From: Gluconacetobacter tumulicola
GTDB lineage: Bacteria > Pseudomonadota > Alphaproteobacteria > Acetobacterales > Acetobacteraceae
NCBI RefSeq assembly: GCF_014174215.1
Contig: NZ_JABEQL010000009.1
Location: 62,001 to 126,000, forward strand
Direction: 5' to 3'
Length of the DNA: 64,000 nt
Below, in pieces: positions 52,619 to 62,532 of the stretch. The notes under the pieces are model-generated. The model was not told where the DNA came from. It saw nothing but the letters and a program-made list of their open reading frames with translations, and made no database searches. The position numbers and the translations under genes were made by a program. The stretch's first letter is position 1; the number at the start of each line of letters is the position of its first letter.

Positions 52619-54067
52619 TCAGTTTACGCCGCGTACGACAGGAATTTCCAGATCCCGGATCTTCTTGCGCAGGGTATTGCGGTTCAGGCCCAGCATCGCC
52701 GCGGCCTTGATCTGGTTGCCCCTCGTGGCGGCCAGCGTCATCTGGATCAGCGGCCGCTCGACCTCAGCAATCACGCGATCATAGATATCGTGCAGCGGCA
52801 TGCCGTCCTGCCCCGCCGCCAGGAAATGCCGGATATGCCGGGCCACCGCGTCGGCCAGCGGTTCCTTGGCCAGGATCTCCGTCGTCTCGGCCTCCTGATC
52901 GTGCGATGCCTCCGCCAGTTCCTGATCGACGAGGTCACCGGTAATCGTCTCCTGCGGATACAGGGCCGCCAGACGGCGCATCAGGTTTTCCAGCTCGCGG
53001 ACATTGCCCGGCCAGCGGCTGGCCTGCAGGCGCTCGAGCGCACCATCGGCCAGCATCTTGGCCGGCAGCCCATCCTCGCGGCACCGGTCCAGGAAATGCC
53101 GCGCCAGCAGCGGAATGTCCTCGACCCGTTCGCGCAGCGGCGGCAGGCGGATCGGCACCACGTTCAGGCGATAGAACAGATCCTCGCGGAACGTCCCGTT
53201 GCGAATCGACTGGCGCAGGTCGCGATGCGTGGCCGCCACGATCCGGACATTGGCCCGAATCGGCTGCCGACCGCCGACGGTCGTGAACTCGCCTTCCTGC
53301 AGCACGCGCAGCAGGCGCGTCTGCGCCTCGGGAGGCATGTCACCGATCTCGTCGAGAAACAGCGTGCCGCCCGTCGCCTGCTCGAACCGCCCCGGATTGC
53401 GGCTGGTCGCCCCCGTAAAGGCGCCGCGCTCATGCCCGAACAGCTCGCTCTCGATCAGCTCACGCGGAATCGCCGCCATGTTGACGGCGACGAACGGGCC
53501 ACCCCGCCGGCGGCCATAATCATGCAGGGCGCGCGCCACCAATTCCTTGCCGGTGCCGCTTTCGCCATTGATCATCACCGTCAGGTCCGACGTCGTGAGC
53601 CGCGCGATGATGCGATAGATGTCCTGCATCACCATCGACCGGCCGATCAGCGGCATCCGCTCTTCGGTCTCGGGCGGCGCCGGCTCGGCCAGCGTGCGGG
53701 CCGGCGAGGCCAGCGCCCGCTCGACCACCGACAGCAGTTCCTTCAGATCGAACGGCTTGGGCAGATATTCGAACGCCCCGCGCTGGGTCGCCTTGACGGC
53801 GGTCATCAACGTGGATTGCGCGCTCATCACCAGCACCCGCATGTCCGGCCGCGCCCGCTTGATGCGCGGAATCAGGTCCAGGCCGTTCTCGTCGGGCATC
53901 ACCACGTCGGTAATGACCAGATCGCCCTCGCCTTCCTCGATCCACTGCCACAGGGTCGCAGCGCTGGCGGTGGTACGAACCTGATAGCCGGCGCGCCCCA
54001 GCGCCTGGCTGAGAACGGTGCGGATGGAACGGTCGTCATCGGCAACAAGAATAGTCGGAAGGGGCAT
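52619..54067 (-). CDS. ntrC: Nitrogen-regulation response regulator NtrC
   Basis: A sigma-54 enhancer-binding activator (482 aa). Receiver Asp54 ([10 protein letters not shown]), Walker A GESGTGKE and the sigma-54 contact loop GAFTGA (in [13 protein letters not shown]) are all intact, as is the C-terminal Fis helix-turn-helix [20 protein letters not shown]. It is 37 bp upstream of ntrY and 63 bp after ntrB, so the two systems are likely co-transcribed. Confidence 0.95.
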   Translation of the reverse strand: MPLPTILVADDDRSIRTVLSQALGRAGYQVRTTASAATLWQWIEEGEGDLVITDVVMPDENGLDLIPRIKRARPDMRVLVMSAQSTLMTAVKATQRGAFEYLPKPFDLKELLSVVERALASPARTLAEPAPPETEERMPLIGRSMVMQDIYRIIARLTTSDLTVMINGESGTGKELVARALHDYGRRRGGPFVAVNMAAIPRELIESELFGHERGAFTGATSRNPGRFEQATGGTLFLDEIGDMPPEAQTRLLRVLQEGEFTTVGGRQPIRANVRIVAATHRDLRQSIRNGTFREDLFYRLNVVPIRLPPLRERVEDIPLLARHFLDRCREDGLPAKMLADGALERLQASRWPGNVRELENLMRRLAALYPQETITGDLVDQELAEASHDQEAETTEILAKEPLADAVARHIRHFLAAGQDGMPLHDIYDRVIAEVERPLIQMTLAATRGNQIKAAAMLGLNRNTLRKKIRDLEIPVVRGVN

Positions 54068-54130
54068 ACGAAATCCGCTCTCTCAGTCGAAACGCGCAAT
54101 AAAATAACGAAAAAACGGCAACCTGGCGGG

Positions 54131-55249
54131 TCAGGGCTGCCCCCGTCCCTCCGCCACCACAGGCAGATGCAGCAGCACTTCGGTGCGGCCAGGACGGCTG
54201 TTGACCTCGATCACACCACCATGATCGCCGATGATCTTGCCCGCCAGCGCCAGCCCCAGGCCGCTCCCCCCCGCCTTGGTGGTCAGGAAGGGCTCGAACA
54301 GATGGGGGCGGATGCTCTCGGGAATCCCCGGGCCGCTATCGCGCACCGAAACCACCAGCGGCAGCTCGACCCGCTGCTCCATGCCCGGCACGGCCAGACG
54401 CACGCCATGCCGATAGGCGGTGCCGAGCGTGATTTCCCCTGCCTTGCCCTCCCCGGCCATCGCCTCGGCGGCGTTCTTGACCAGGTTCAGCAGCACCTGC
54501 ACCAATTGGTCGCGATTGCCCCATACCGGCGGCAGCGACGGGTCATATTCCTCGACAAAACGGATATTGGCGGCAAATCCCTGCTGTGCCAGCAGCCGGA
54601 CATGCTCCAGCACGCGATGAATGTTCACCGGCCGCCGCTCCAGCGGCTTGTCGCTGAAGATTTCCATCCGGTCGACCAGGTCGCGAATCCGGTCTGCCTC
54701 GTCCCGGATCAGGATCGCCAGCTCCCGGTCGCTCTCGCAGACCGAGCCCTCCAGCAACTGCGCCGCCCCCCTGATGCCCGAGAGCGGATTCTTGACCTCA
54801 TGCGCCAGGATCGCGGCCATGCCCGAGACGCTGCGCGCGGCGGAACGGAATGTCAGTTGCCGGTCCAGCGCGCGCGCCGCCGAGGAATCGTGAAAGGTCA
54901 GCAGCACCCCGTCCGGATGCTCGGCCACCAGCGTCCCCTGCACGGTGATGCCGCTGCGATGCAGGCGGGGACCATCCAGCGTCAGCTCATGCTCCGCGAT
55001 CGTCACCCCGTCGCGCCGCACCTGCTCCACCAGCAGGAAGATCGGATGATCGGCCGCCAGCACGTCGGAGAGATGCATCTGCACCAGATGCTGGCTCGAC
55101 ATGCCGAAGAACGGCTCGGCCGCGCTGTTGACGTGGCGAATGCGGTTGTTCCTGCCCACCAGCATCACCGGCATGGGCATGGCGTCCAGCAGCGCCGCCC
55201 CGTCCGGCCGGGGCAGTTCGTCGGACGGCGGGTCCGCCAGCATGGGCAT
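54131..55249 (-). CDS. ntrB: Nitrogen-regulation sensor kinase NtrB
   Basis: A cytoplasmic PII-responsive kinase/phosphatase for NtrC (372 aa). A PAS domain spans about residues 20-120, the H-box is ILAHEVKNPLSGIRGAAQLL, and the ATPase has the RDSGPGIP and GSGLGLALAGKI motifs. Its ATG overlaps the dusB stop by one base (TGATG), a sign of translational coupling. Confidence 0.93.
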   Translation of the reverse strand: MPMLADPPSDELPRPDGAALLDAMPMPVMLVGRNNRIRHVNSAAEPFFGMSSQHLVQMHLSDVLAADHPIFLLVEQVRRDGVTIAEHELTLDGPRLHRSGITVQGTLVAEHPDGVLLTFHDSSAARALDRQLTFRSAARSVSGMAAILAHEVKNPLSGIRGAAQLLEGSVCESDRELAILIRDEADRIRDLVDRMEIFSDKPLERRPVNIHRVLEHVRLLAQQGFAANIRFVEEYDPSLPPVWGNRDQLVQVLLNLVKNAAEAMAGEGKAGEITLGTAYRHGVRLAVPGMEQRVELPLVVSVRDSGPGIPESIRPHLFEPFLTTKAGGSGLGLALAGKIIGDHGGVIEVNSRPGRTEVLLHLPVVAEGRGQP

Positions 55250-56310
55250 CAGGCCGCCTGGGCGGCGTCCTGGCCGCCCGACGAACCACCCCTGCGCTCG
55301 CGGCGCGAACCGGCTTCGATATGCCGGTCATAGAAGTCGCCGATCATCGCGATCGCCACGGCGGCTTCGTCCACCCGATTGATCGCGGCCCGGAAACCCG
55401 CCGAATCCGGCAGGCCGGCGGAGTACCAGGACACATGCTTGCGGGCCAGACGCAGGCCGGGATGCGCCCCGAAATGCGACAGCATCATATCGTAATGTTC
55501 GAGCACGATCGCCTTTTCCGCCGCCAGCGCCGGGTCGGGCACGTCCTCACCGGTCGTCAGGGCATGACCCACCTGCGCCAGGAACCACGGGCGGCCATAG
55601 CAGCCGCGCCCGATCATCACCCCGTCGGCGCCCGACTGCGCCAGCGCCCGCCGCGCATCATCGACCGTCAGGATATCGCCATTGACGATCACCGGCAGCG
55701 ACACCGCCTCCTTCACCCTGCGGACGAAGGCCCAGTCGGCCGTGCCGTTATAGAATTGCTGCCGCGTGCGGCCATGCACCGTAACCATGCGGATACCAGC
55801 CTGTTCTGCCATCCGCGCCAGCACCGGCGCGTTCAGGCTGGCATGATCCCAGCCCATGCGCATCTTCAGCGTCACCGGCACGTCCACGGCCCGCACCACG
55901 GCTTCCAGCAGCCGCCCCGCCAGCGCCTCATCGCGCATCAGCGCCGATCCCGCCTGCTGGCCGACCGCCACTTTCTTGACCGGACAGCCAAAATTGATGT
56001 CGACCATGTCCGCACCGCGATCGACCGCAATGCGCGCCGCCTGGGCCATCGCCTCCGGCTCGCACCCGGCAAGCTGCACCGCGTTCGGCCCGTCCTCGTC
56101 CGCGACCTCGGCCATGCGCAGCGTCGCCTGGTTCTCGCGCACCATGGCCCAGGACGCGATCATCTCGGACACCACCAGCCCGGCCCCGAGCCGGCGCGCC
56201 AGACGACGGAACGGCAGGTCCGTCACGCCCGACATCGGGGCGAGAATGACCGGGGTGCGCAGCACCACGCCCCTACCCAGATCGACTGGACGCAACAACT
56301 CGGACGACAT
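55249..56310 (-). CDS. dusB: tRNA-dihydrouridine synthase (DusB/NifR3 type)
   Basis: An FMN enzyme reducing uridines in tRNA. Of the 353 residues, [20 protein letters not shown] begins the TIM barrel, and [19 protein letters not shown] carries the catalytic Cys region. [11 protein letters not shown] and [16 protein letters not shown] follow. Start ATG 56310 ([12 protein letters not shown]) is by family; the frame to 56712 has no support. dusB/nifR3 upstream of ntrBC is standard in alphaproteobacteria. Confidence 0.92.
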   Translation of the reverse strand: MSSELLRPVDLGRGVVLRTPVILAPMSGVTDLPFRRLARRLGAGLVVSEMIASWAMVRENQATLRMAEVADEDGPNAVQLAGCEPEAMAQAARIAVDRGADMVDINFGCPVKKVAVGQQAGSALMRDEALAGRLLEAVVRAVDVPVTLKMRMGWDHASLNAPVLARMAEQAGIRMVTVHGRTRQQFYNGTADWAFVRRVKEAVSLPVIVNGDILTVDDARRALAQSGADGVMIGRGCYGRPWFLAQVGHALTTGEDVPDPALAAEKAIVLEHYDMMLSHFGAHPGLRLARKHVSWYSAGLPDSAGFRAAINRVDEAAVAIAMIGDFYDRHIEAGSRRERRGGSSGGQDAAQAA

Positions 56311-56542
56311 GAACGGCACTACCCCCATCTGGGCTGACAGATCCTGCCTTCGTCCCAACGACAATGCGCCGGGTTGGACGAATTTCCAGCATGGATGCTC
56401 AGGATTTGAGCAGAATATCGAATTCAAGAGCATCACGCAATCGCGATAGCAGCCCCACGGAACCCGGAATGGCCGGCAGACACCTTGAAACAAATGCGCA
56501 CCGGCGCTTGACGACGAAGGATGTCCGCCGCATTGCTCCGCC

Positions 56543-57697
56543 ATGCGTGTTGCAGCCATTCTTCTTGCCGCGGGCGTGGGCCGACGTTTCAGCGCCACGA
56601 CGGCATCGCCTGTCGCCAAGCAGTATCTGACGCTCGGCGGCCGGCCCATCATCCGCCACGCGGCGGATGCCCTGAGTCCCCATGTGGACCTGCTCCAGCC
56701 GGTCGGTGACACCGACGCGCTGGCCGAGGCCCTGCACGGGCTGGATACCCTCCCGCCCGTCGCGGGCGGCGCGACCCGGCAGGAAAGCGTCCGCGCGGGG
56801 CTGGAAGCGCTGGATCGCCTGCCCGCGGCCGAACGGCCCGACCTGGTCCTGGTCCATGACGGCGCCCGCCCCTACGTGCCGGCCGAGGTGACCCAGGCCG
56901 TGATCGCCGCCCTGGCGACCCATCCCGGCGCCATCCCGGCGGTCCGGGTGGCCGACACGCTCAAGCGCGGCCATGACGGCGTCATCACGGCAACCGTCCC
57001 GCGTGAGGATCTGTATCGCGCCCAGACGCCCCAGGGCTTCCGCTTCGCGCTGCTGCGCGACCTGCATCGCGGCGCGGCCGCCACCGACGCGACCGACGAC
57101 GCCGCCCTGCTGGAAACGGCGGGCCACACGGTCGCGCTGGTTGCCGGCTCGGAAGACAATATCAAGCTGACCTACGAGGAAGATCTGATGCGCCTGGAAC
57201 GGCTGATCGGTCCGACATTGCTGCCGCGCACCGGCATCGGTTACGACGTGCACGCCTTCGCCGAGAACCGGCCGCTGATCCTCTGCGGCATCACCGTGCC
57301 CCACGATCGCGGCCTGGCCGGCCATTCGGACGCCGATGTCGGCATCCACGCCCTGTGCGACGCCATCTACGGCGCACTGGCCGAAGGCGATATCGGCCGC
57401 CATTTCCCGCCCAGCCAGAACGAATGGAAAGACGCCGACAGCGCGCGCTTCCTTGTCCATGCCGGCGAGCGCATCCGCGCCCGCGGCGGCATGCTGGTCA
57501 ACGCCGACGTCACGCTGATCTGCGAGCGTCCGAAGATCGGCCCGCATTCCGAAGCGATGCGCCAGCGCCTGGCCGACCTGCTGAATGTGGACATCGACCG
57601 GATCTCGGTAAAGGCCACCACCTCCGAACGGCTGGGCTTCACCGGCCGCGAGGAAGGGATTGCCTGCACCGCCAGCGCCACCGTCCTCGTCCCCTGA
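56543..57697 (+). CDS. ispDF: Bifunctional IspD/IspF isoprenoid synthesis enzyme
   Basis: Fuses MEP cytidylyltransferase (IspD) with MECDP synthase (IspF) of the non-mevalonate pathway. IspD has [28 protein letters not shown] and APQTPQGF-like AQTPQGFRF. IspF begins [20 protein letters not shown], with [15 protein letters not shown] as zinc ligands, and [19 protein letters not shown]. At 384 aa it has normal length. It is divergent from dusB. The stop codon TGA is part of the terminal repeat of repeat copy C. Confidence 0.95.
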   Translation: MRVAAILLAAGVGRRFSATTASPVAKQYLTLGGRPIIRHAADALSPHVDLLQPVGDTDALAEALHGLDTLPPVAGGATRQESVRAGLEALDRLPAAERPDLVLVHDGARPYVPAEVTQAVIAALATHPGAIPAVRVADTLKRGHDGVITATVPREDLYRAQTPQGFRFALLRDLHRGAAATDATDDAALLETAGHTVALVAGSEDNIKLTYEEDLMRLERLIGPTLLPRTGIGYDVHAFAENRPLILCGITVPHDRGLAGHSDADVGIHALCDAIYGALAEGDIGRHFPPSQNEWKDADSARFLVHAGERIRARGGMLVNADVTLICERPKIGPHSEAMRQRLADLLNVDIDRISVKATTSERLGFTGREEGIACTASATVLVP

Positions 57698-57862
57698 TAG
57701 CCTGAATGGAAACGCGCGCTGGCGGCGATCCAGCGCGCGTTTCCTGCGCTTCGGTGCTCACGGCCATCCAGGCCGCTCCGCTCCGATGCTCGGAAACACA
57801 CGCCGGCCGCGGCCCGATGGGCCGCTCTCGCTCACCAGCCCCCATTTCCATTCAGGCTATCA
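57695..57862 (+). mobile_element. Full-length palindromic repeat copy C (168 bp, MITE-like) at the ispDF stop codon
   Basis: Its ends TGATAGCCTGAATGGAAA and TTTCCATTCAGGCTATCA are a perfect 18-bp inverted repeat, and the first three bases are the ispDF stop codon. GCGCGCTGGCGGCGATCC follows near the left end. The core TTTCCTGCGCTTCGGTGCTC (57740-57759) is identical to copies A and B although the outer ends differ. No coding capacity. Confidence 0.75.
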
Positions 57863-57982
57863 ATGCAATCCGACAGGGCGCCCGGCCACGGTGATGCCCA
57901 CGATTTTCGGAACATCTGAGCATCAGACTAAAACTCTCGTCAGATCGCCATCAGCGCATGGCTGCACGCGCTCTCCGGCAGA

Positions 57983-58195
57983 TCAGCCGTCGATTGCCAT
58001 GATGACGACGATGACGGGCACGATCGCCAGCAGGGCCCATGCGCCCATCGCGCAGGTCGCGACCCAGTGGGCGACGCGCTGCCTCACGCGGCGCGACGAT
58101 ACAGGGCGATCAGCCTGACCCCTCGATGCCCGGTCGATCTCATGTCCGACAATACCAGGCATTTCCGAAAGCGGCCGCCAGTCGATCAAGGCCAT
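57983..58195 (-). CDS. Small tail-anchored membrane protein
   Basis: A 70-residue protein with a soluble, Arg-rich N-terminal part and one C-terminal membrane helix (WALLAIVPVIVVIMAI, ending IDG). A good AGGAGA ribosome binding site 8 bp before ATG supports translation. No family recognised; it is on the minus strand, downstream of the rarA operon, with a 132-bp gap after the ATP12-like gene. Confidence 0.6.
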   Translation of the reverse strand: MALIDWRPLSEMPGIVGHEIDRASRGQADRPVSSRRVRQRVAHWVATCAMGAWALLAIVPVIVVIMAIDG

Positions 58196-58327
58196 GCGAT
58201 ATCTCCTGACTCGTCGTGGTGTCCGTTCCTTCTAACGCGAAGCTCTGTAACAGAGTGTTTGGCTCGGTGTCGGAACGCAAGCCGGAAGCTGCCGATACTT
58301 TATGGCGGTTCCATGACCGCCCGATCG

Positions 58328-59089
58328 TCACGAATCGGCGCGCAGCAACGCCAGAAACGAGGCCGCGTCCACAACATCCAGCCCCAGCGTCTCCAGCCGG
58401 CCAGCCTGCTCGGCATCGTGCCCCCAGAGTTCCATCTGGGTCCGCTCGTCGAGGGTCGCGCACGCAATCGCCTGCTCGGCCGTCAGCCGCCCGTCCGCCA
58501 GTGCCAGGCCCAGCACCAGACTGCCCAATGCCGGCACCGCAACCCCCAGGGCAGCCAGCACCCCGTCCGACAATGCCTCCAGCACCGCCTGCAGTCCCGC
58601 CAGCGCGCCGGCGGGCTGATCGACCGGCATCACCCCGTCTGTCGTCCGCAAGGCAACTCCGTACCGGGTGCGCAGCCAGTCCAGCCACGGGTCCCATTCC
58701 TGCTGCTGCCGCTCCACCAGCAGTGCAGGATAACGCACCCGGTAGCACAATAGTTCATGGCGCGCGTATCCCAGCAGCACGCCGATCACGGCCGCACGGT
58801 CGGGCGCGATTCGCTCCAGCATCGTGCCGGCAATCCGGGTCAACTTCAGCTCAGAGGGCGTGAAATCGCCCCCCTTCCCGCCGCCGCCCGCATCCTGCCA
58901 CTCCCCGGCCAACGCCTCGGCCAACGCACGACTGCCAACCCGCAGCACCGTCCCGCCCGGCAGGCGCACCGGCCGCCCATCCAGCCGGACGGCAAATCCA
59001 TCCGGCTCCGCCACCACATCCGTACGGTCCCAGAACCGGCGACGGGTGGCGGGAGAAGAGGGTTGAGGCGTCACAGGCTTACGATTCAT
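58328..59089 (-). CDS. ATP12-family F1-ATPase assembly chaperone
   Basis: A 253-residue protein of the ATP12 family, which in mitochondria chaperones the F1 alpha subunit. Family landmarks are RRFWDRTDVV near the start, GFAVRLDGRPVRLPGG, DLLCYR-like HELLCYRV and the C-terminal ACATLDERTQMELWGHDAE. ATG 59089 overlaps the asmA stop (ATGA), so it is the last gene of a coupled four-gene operon. Function in bacteria is inferred from the eukaryotic homologue. Confidence 0.88.
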   Translation of the reverse strand: MNRKPVTPQPSSPATRRRFWDRTDVVAEPDGFAVRLDGRPVRLPGGTVLRVGSRALAEALAGEWQDAGGGGKGGDFTPSELKLTRIAGTMLERIAPDRAAVIGVLLGYARHELLCYRVRYPALLVERQQQEWDPWLDWLRTRYGVALRTTDGVMPVDQPAGALAGLQAVLEALSDGVLAALGVAVPALGSLVLGLALADGRLTAEQAIACATLDERTQMELWGHDAEQAGRLETLGLDVVDAASFLALLRADS

Positions 59090-61551
59090 CGAAACAATCC
59101 AAGACCACGCAGAACATCCATCACCTTCGGCGCCTTGCTCTTGGGCGCGGCATCCGGCGCCGGACCGGGCTGTTCCTCGCGCGCCGCCTTCAATGTGTCG
59201 GGGCACGGATCGGCAATCCCCGCCGACGGGCCGATGGTGAGCATGAAGCGATGCCCCGGCCCCGCCGGTTCCGGCCGGGGCTGCGGCGCCAGGATGGTAC
59301 CGGCAACCATGATCGGCATCGTGGCGCCTGTTCCGCCGATCAGCAGTTGCGGCAGCAGGTGCAGGTCCAGATCCTGTCGCGCCAGGCCGATCGTTCCATG
59401 CCCCGTGACCGCCAGCCGATAGGTCTGCAACCCGATCGTATCCAGCGCCGCCCGCCCGTCACCCAGCGTCATATGCAGGCCAAGACACCGCAGCGCGACC
59501 GAGGTCCCCCGCGTGGCGGCAGAAGCGTCCGGCCCCAGCAGCCGACCCAGCATATTACCGTCGACCTGTCCCTTGACCATCGACAGGCCCAGATGCCCCC
59601 CCAACTGCTCCCGCAGCGCGGCGCGATCATTCCCCTGGGTCTGGACACTGCCGACAAGCTGCAGGCTGCCGCGCAGCATCGGGCTCAGGTCGAACGCCCT
59701 GGCCACCCAGTCGGCCGGCAGAACCAGGGTCCGCACATCGGCCGAAAGCCGGGGCACCGCGCCCGACGCATCAATGGAGAGCATGGCGTCCAGGCTACGC
59801 CCCACACCATCGGCATGCAGCGGATCGATTGTCAGGTGCCCGCCACGCAGCACGAAATGAGCCTCGGCCGCGTGATAATCCTCGCCATACAGCCGCATCT
59901 GGTCCGCCGCCAGGTCCAGATCCCCGTCCATCCGCCGCAGACGCTCGAAGGGAAGCGGCGCATCGGCTGCCGTCTCATCCGTCGGCGGCGGCTGCGCGGG
60001 CGTACTGGGCGCGACCCCGTCATCGGGCGCCTGCCCGGCCGGCGCGGAGCCCCGCAGCGTATCGACATCCAGTCGGCTGGCATGCAGCCGCCCATTCAGC
60101 AACGGAACACCATTCGTCCCGCCCTGCCGCAGAAACGACAATTCCCCATCCAGCGTCATCTGGGCGGAATCCAGCCGCAGTCCGGTCAGCCTGATATCGG
60201 TTCCGCCCCGCATGGCCAGATGAGCATCGGCCGTCAGGTGATCCAGCACCAGATCGCCGGGAAGCGCGAGCCGCCCGGCGATCAAATGCCCGTCCAGCGC
60301 CGATTGGCCGCCGCCGACCGTTCCCCCCAGACGCAGCGTTCCACCGGCGGCATCCACCACCAGATCCAGCGGCATCGCGCTGGCCAGAAGGCTGCGCGCC
60401 GCGGCCAGGGTCTCGGCCGGCGTCCCCACCGTGCCACGCAGCGCGAAAGGCCGGCCGACATAATGCCCCGCCGTCTCGATCGCCACATGATCGGCCGACG
60501 TCGGCGCATCGACCGCCAGATGGTCCAGCGTCAGCCCGCCAACCAGCGGCACGCTGTCGATCGCCCCTGTACGTAGCCGCACCTGGCGCAGACCGGGCAT
60601 CGGCACGGCGTCCGATCCCAGATCCACCACCCGCGCCGTCAGGTCGATATCGTGAACGGCAGGCAGATTCGCATGCACGAACAGCCGGTCAACATCGGTC
60701 AGTTGCCCGATCGCCGTATGCACAGCGATATCATAGCCACGCAGCCGCATGGGGTCGGAGAGCGTCCCCTCCAGCGTGGTACTCCCCGCATCCCGCCCAT
60801 CCACCCGGAATGCAGCCTGCAACCGGACAGGCCATGCCGAGGGCTCCGAGCTGAAGAGCCGCCCCGATTGCCCCGACACCGTGACAACAGCCGAGGGATC
60901 ACCCTGTCTATGCCCCTGCGCGGCGATCGAAGGCGTGGCGCCGGTCAGCCCATACAGATCGAGCCTTTCCAGCGTCACCGCCCCGCTGGCATGAACCCGC
61001 TTATCATCCCAGCGCAGGTCGGCATCCTGGATACGGACGCTGCCGATACGGACCCGCCATGGCGTCGAGGGGGCGGACATCCCACCCGGCGGCCGATCGG
61101 ATTCGGCGGGCGGCTGCATCTGCCAGTTGGCCCGCCCATCCGCCAGCCGTTCGACCAGCAGGTCGGGATGGGTCAGCCGGACCTCTTCCAGCCGGATTTC
61201 ATGCCGCAGCAGCGGTATCAGGGCCAGCCGCGCCTCCAGCCCGGCAGCCGTGAGCATGTCCGGCCGCGCCCCGCCCGGCATGTCCGACAGCGCCAGATCG
61301 CGAACGGAGAGCGACGGATAAGGCAGGATATGCACCTGCACCGCCCCCACCCGCAGCACGCGGCCGGTCTGGTGCCACACCGCCGCCACCACCTGCGCGC
61401 GCAACGCGGCTGGGTCGATCAGCACCCGCGCGGCCAACACGCCCCCGGCGGCCAGCCCCCCCACCACGGCCACGGCCGCCAGCAGGGGCCAGCGCCGCCG
61501 TTTCGGTCGCGGCGGCGGCTTCGGTGCCCCTTCCCACACGACCGGCAGCAT
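59086..61551 (-). CDS. AsmA-family membrane-anchored protein
   Basis: An 821-residue protein with an N-terminal basic segment and one membrane helix (LLAAVAVVGGLAAGGVLAARV) followed by a very long beta-strand-rich periplasmic region with the AsmA N-terminal pattern (VGAVQVHILPYPSLSVRDLAL) and C-terminal AsmA repeats (VGSVQTQGNDRAALREQLGG). AsmA-like proteins bridge the envelope and are linked to outer-membrane lipid homeostasis. It starts 3 bp after the rluC stop. Confidence 0.85.
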   Translation of the reverse strand: MLPVVWEGAPKPPPRPKRRRWPLLAAVAVVGGLAAGGVLAARVLIDPAALRAQVVAAVWHQTGRVLRVGAVQVHILPYPSLSVRDLALSDMPGGARPDMLTAAGLEARLALIPLLRHEIRLEEVRLTHPDLLVERLADGRANWQMQPPAESDRPPGGMSAPSTPWRVRIGSVRIQDADLRWDDKRVHASGAVTLERLDLYGLTGATPSIAAQGHRQGDPSAVVTVSGQSGRLFSSEPSAWPVRLQAAFRVDGRDAGSTTLEGTLSDPMRLRGYDIAVHTAIGQLTDVDRLFVHANLPAVHDIDLTARVVDLGSDAVPMPGLRQVRLRTGAIDSVPLVGGLTLDHLAVDAPTSADHVAIETAGHYVGRPFALRGTVGTPAETLAAARSLLASAMPLDLVVDAAGGTLRLGGTVGGGQSALDGHLIAGRLALPGDLVLDHLTADAHLAMRGGTDIRLTGLRLDSAQMTLDGELSFLRQGGTNGVPLLNGRLHASRLDVDTLRGSAPAGQAPDDGVAPSTPAQPPPTDETAADAPLPFERLRRMDGDLDLAADQMRLYGEDYHAAEAHFVLRGGHLTIDPLHADGVGRSLDAMLSIDASGAVPRLSADVRTLVLPADWVARAFDLSPMLRGSLQLVGSVQTQGNDRAALREQLGGHLGLSMVKGQVDGNMLGRLLGPDASAATRGTSVALRCLGLHMTLGDGRAALDTIGLQTYRLAVTGHGTIGLARQDLDLHLLPQLLIGGTGATMPIMVAGTILAPQPRPEPAGPGHRFMLTIGPSAGIADPCPDTLKAAREEQPGPAPDAAPKSKAPKVMDVLRGLGLFR

Positions 61552-61554
61552 GGC

Positions 61555-62532
61555 TCAGCTCCGCCGTGGGGCCGGCGTGGCCCCGGCCGTGAACCCGAGC
61601 TGCTTGAAGGTCTCGCGCATATGGGTCGGCAATTCGGCCGACACCTGCAGGCGCCCCCCCGCCGGATGCGGCAGGTCCAGCGACCGGGCATGCAGATGCA
61701 ACCGATCGACGAACCCCTCGGGATGCGCCTTGTCCCCCCCATATTTCGGGTCGCCCAAAATCGGCGTGCCCAGTGCCTCGCAATGCACGCGCAACTGATG
61801 GGTCCGTCCCGTCAACGGCGACAGCGCCAGCCAGGACAGTCGGCGCCCGGCCGCATCCAGCACCTCGTATTCCGACAGCGCGTGGGCCGCATCCTCGTCC
61901 TTGCGCGACGCCACCACCGTCAACGCGCCCGGCCCCGCCCCCAGCCGGGCCAGCGGCTGGTCGATCACGCCGCTGGCCGGGGTGGGCCGCCCCACCACGA
62001 CCGCCCAGTAGGTCTTGCGCACATCGCGTCCACGAAAGGATGCCGCCAGCTTCGCCGCCACGCCGGGCGTGCGCGCCAGCAGCAGCAGGCCCGACGTGTC
62101 ACGGTCGATCCGATGCACCAGGCGCGGGCGCGGATCGTCGTCATTCTCCTTCAGCGCATCCAGCATGCCGTCGACATGGTGGGTAATGCCCGGGCCGCCC
62201 TGTACCGCCAGCCCGGCAGGCTTGTTCAGGACGATCACCTGCGCGTCGCTGTACAGCACCATGCCCCGGATCTCGCGCACCAGGCGGTCGTCCAGCACCG
62301 GCCGCGGCGGCGGGGCCGGCCGCGCGGCGGCAGGGATCGGCGGCACGCGCACCGCCTGCCCCGGCACCAGCCGGGTCGCGGTGTCGGCGCGCTTGCCATC
62401 CACCCGCACTTGGCCCGTGCGACACAGTTTCTGCAATGCCCCCTGGGTCAAATGGGGGTAATGGCGGCGAAACCAGCGGTCGAGGCGGATATCGGCTTCG
62501 TCATCGCTGACGGTCAGGGTCACTACACTCAT
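61555..62532 (-). CDS. rluC: Ribosomal large subunit pseudouridine synthase, RluC type
   Basis: A 325-residue synthase for pseudouridines of 23S rRNA. An N-terminal S4 domain (RLDRWFRRHYPHLTQGALQK) precedes the catalytic motif HRIDRDTSGLLLLA with the Asp nucleophile, and RTHQLRVHCEALG. ATG 62532 overlaps the rarA stop (ATGA). The second Rlu protein of the window besides rluD. Confidence 0.9.
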   Translation of the reverse strand: MSVVTLTVSDDEADIRLDRWFRRHYPHLTQGALQKLCRTGQVRVDGKRADTATRLVPGQAVRVPPIPAAARPAPPPRPVLDDRLVREIRGMVLYSDAQVIVLNKPAGLAVQGGPGITHHVDGMLDALKENDDDPRPRLVHRIDRDTSGLLLLARTPGVAAKLAASFRGRDVRKTYWAVVVGRPTPASGVIDQPLARLGAGPGALTVVASRKDEDAAHALSEYEVLDAAGRRLSWLALSPLTGRTHQLRVHCEALGTPILGDPKYGGDKAHPEGFVDRLHLHARSLDLPHPAGGRLQVSAELPTHMRETFKQLGFTAGATPAPRRS

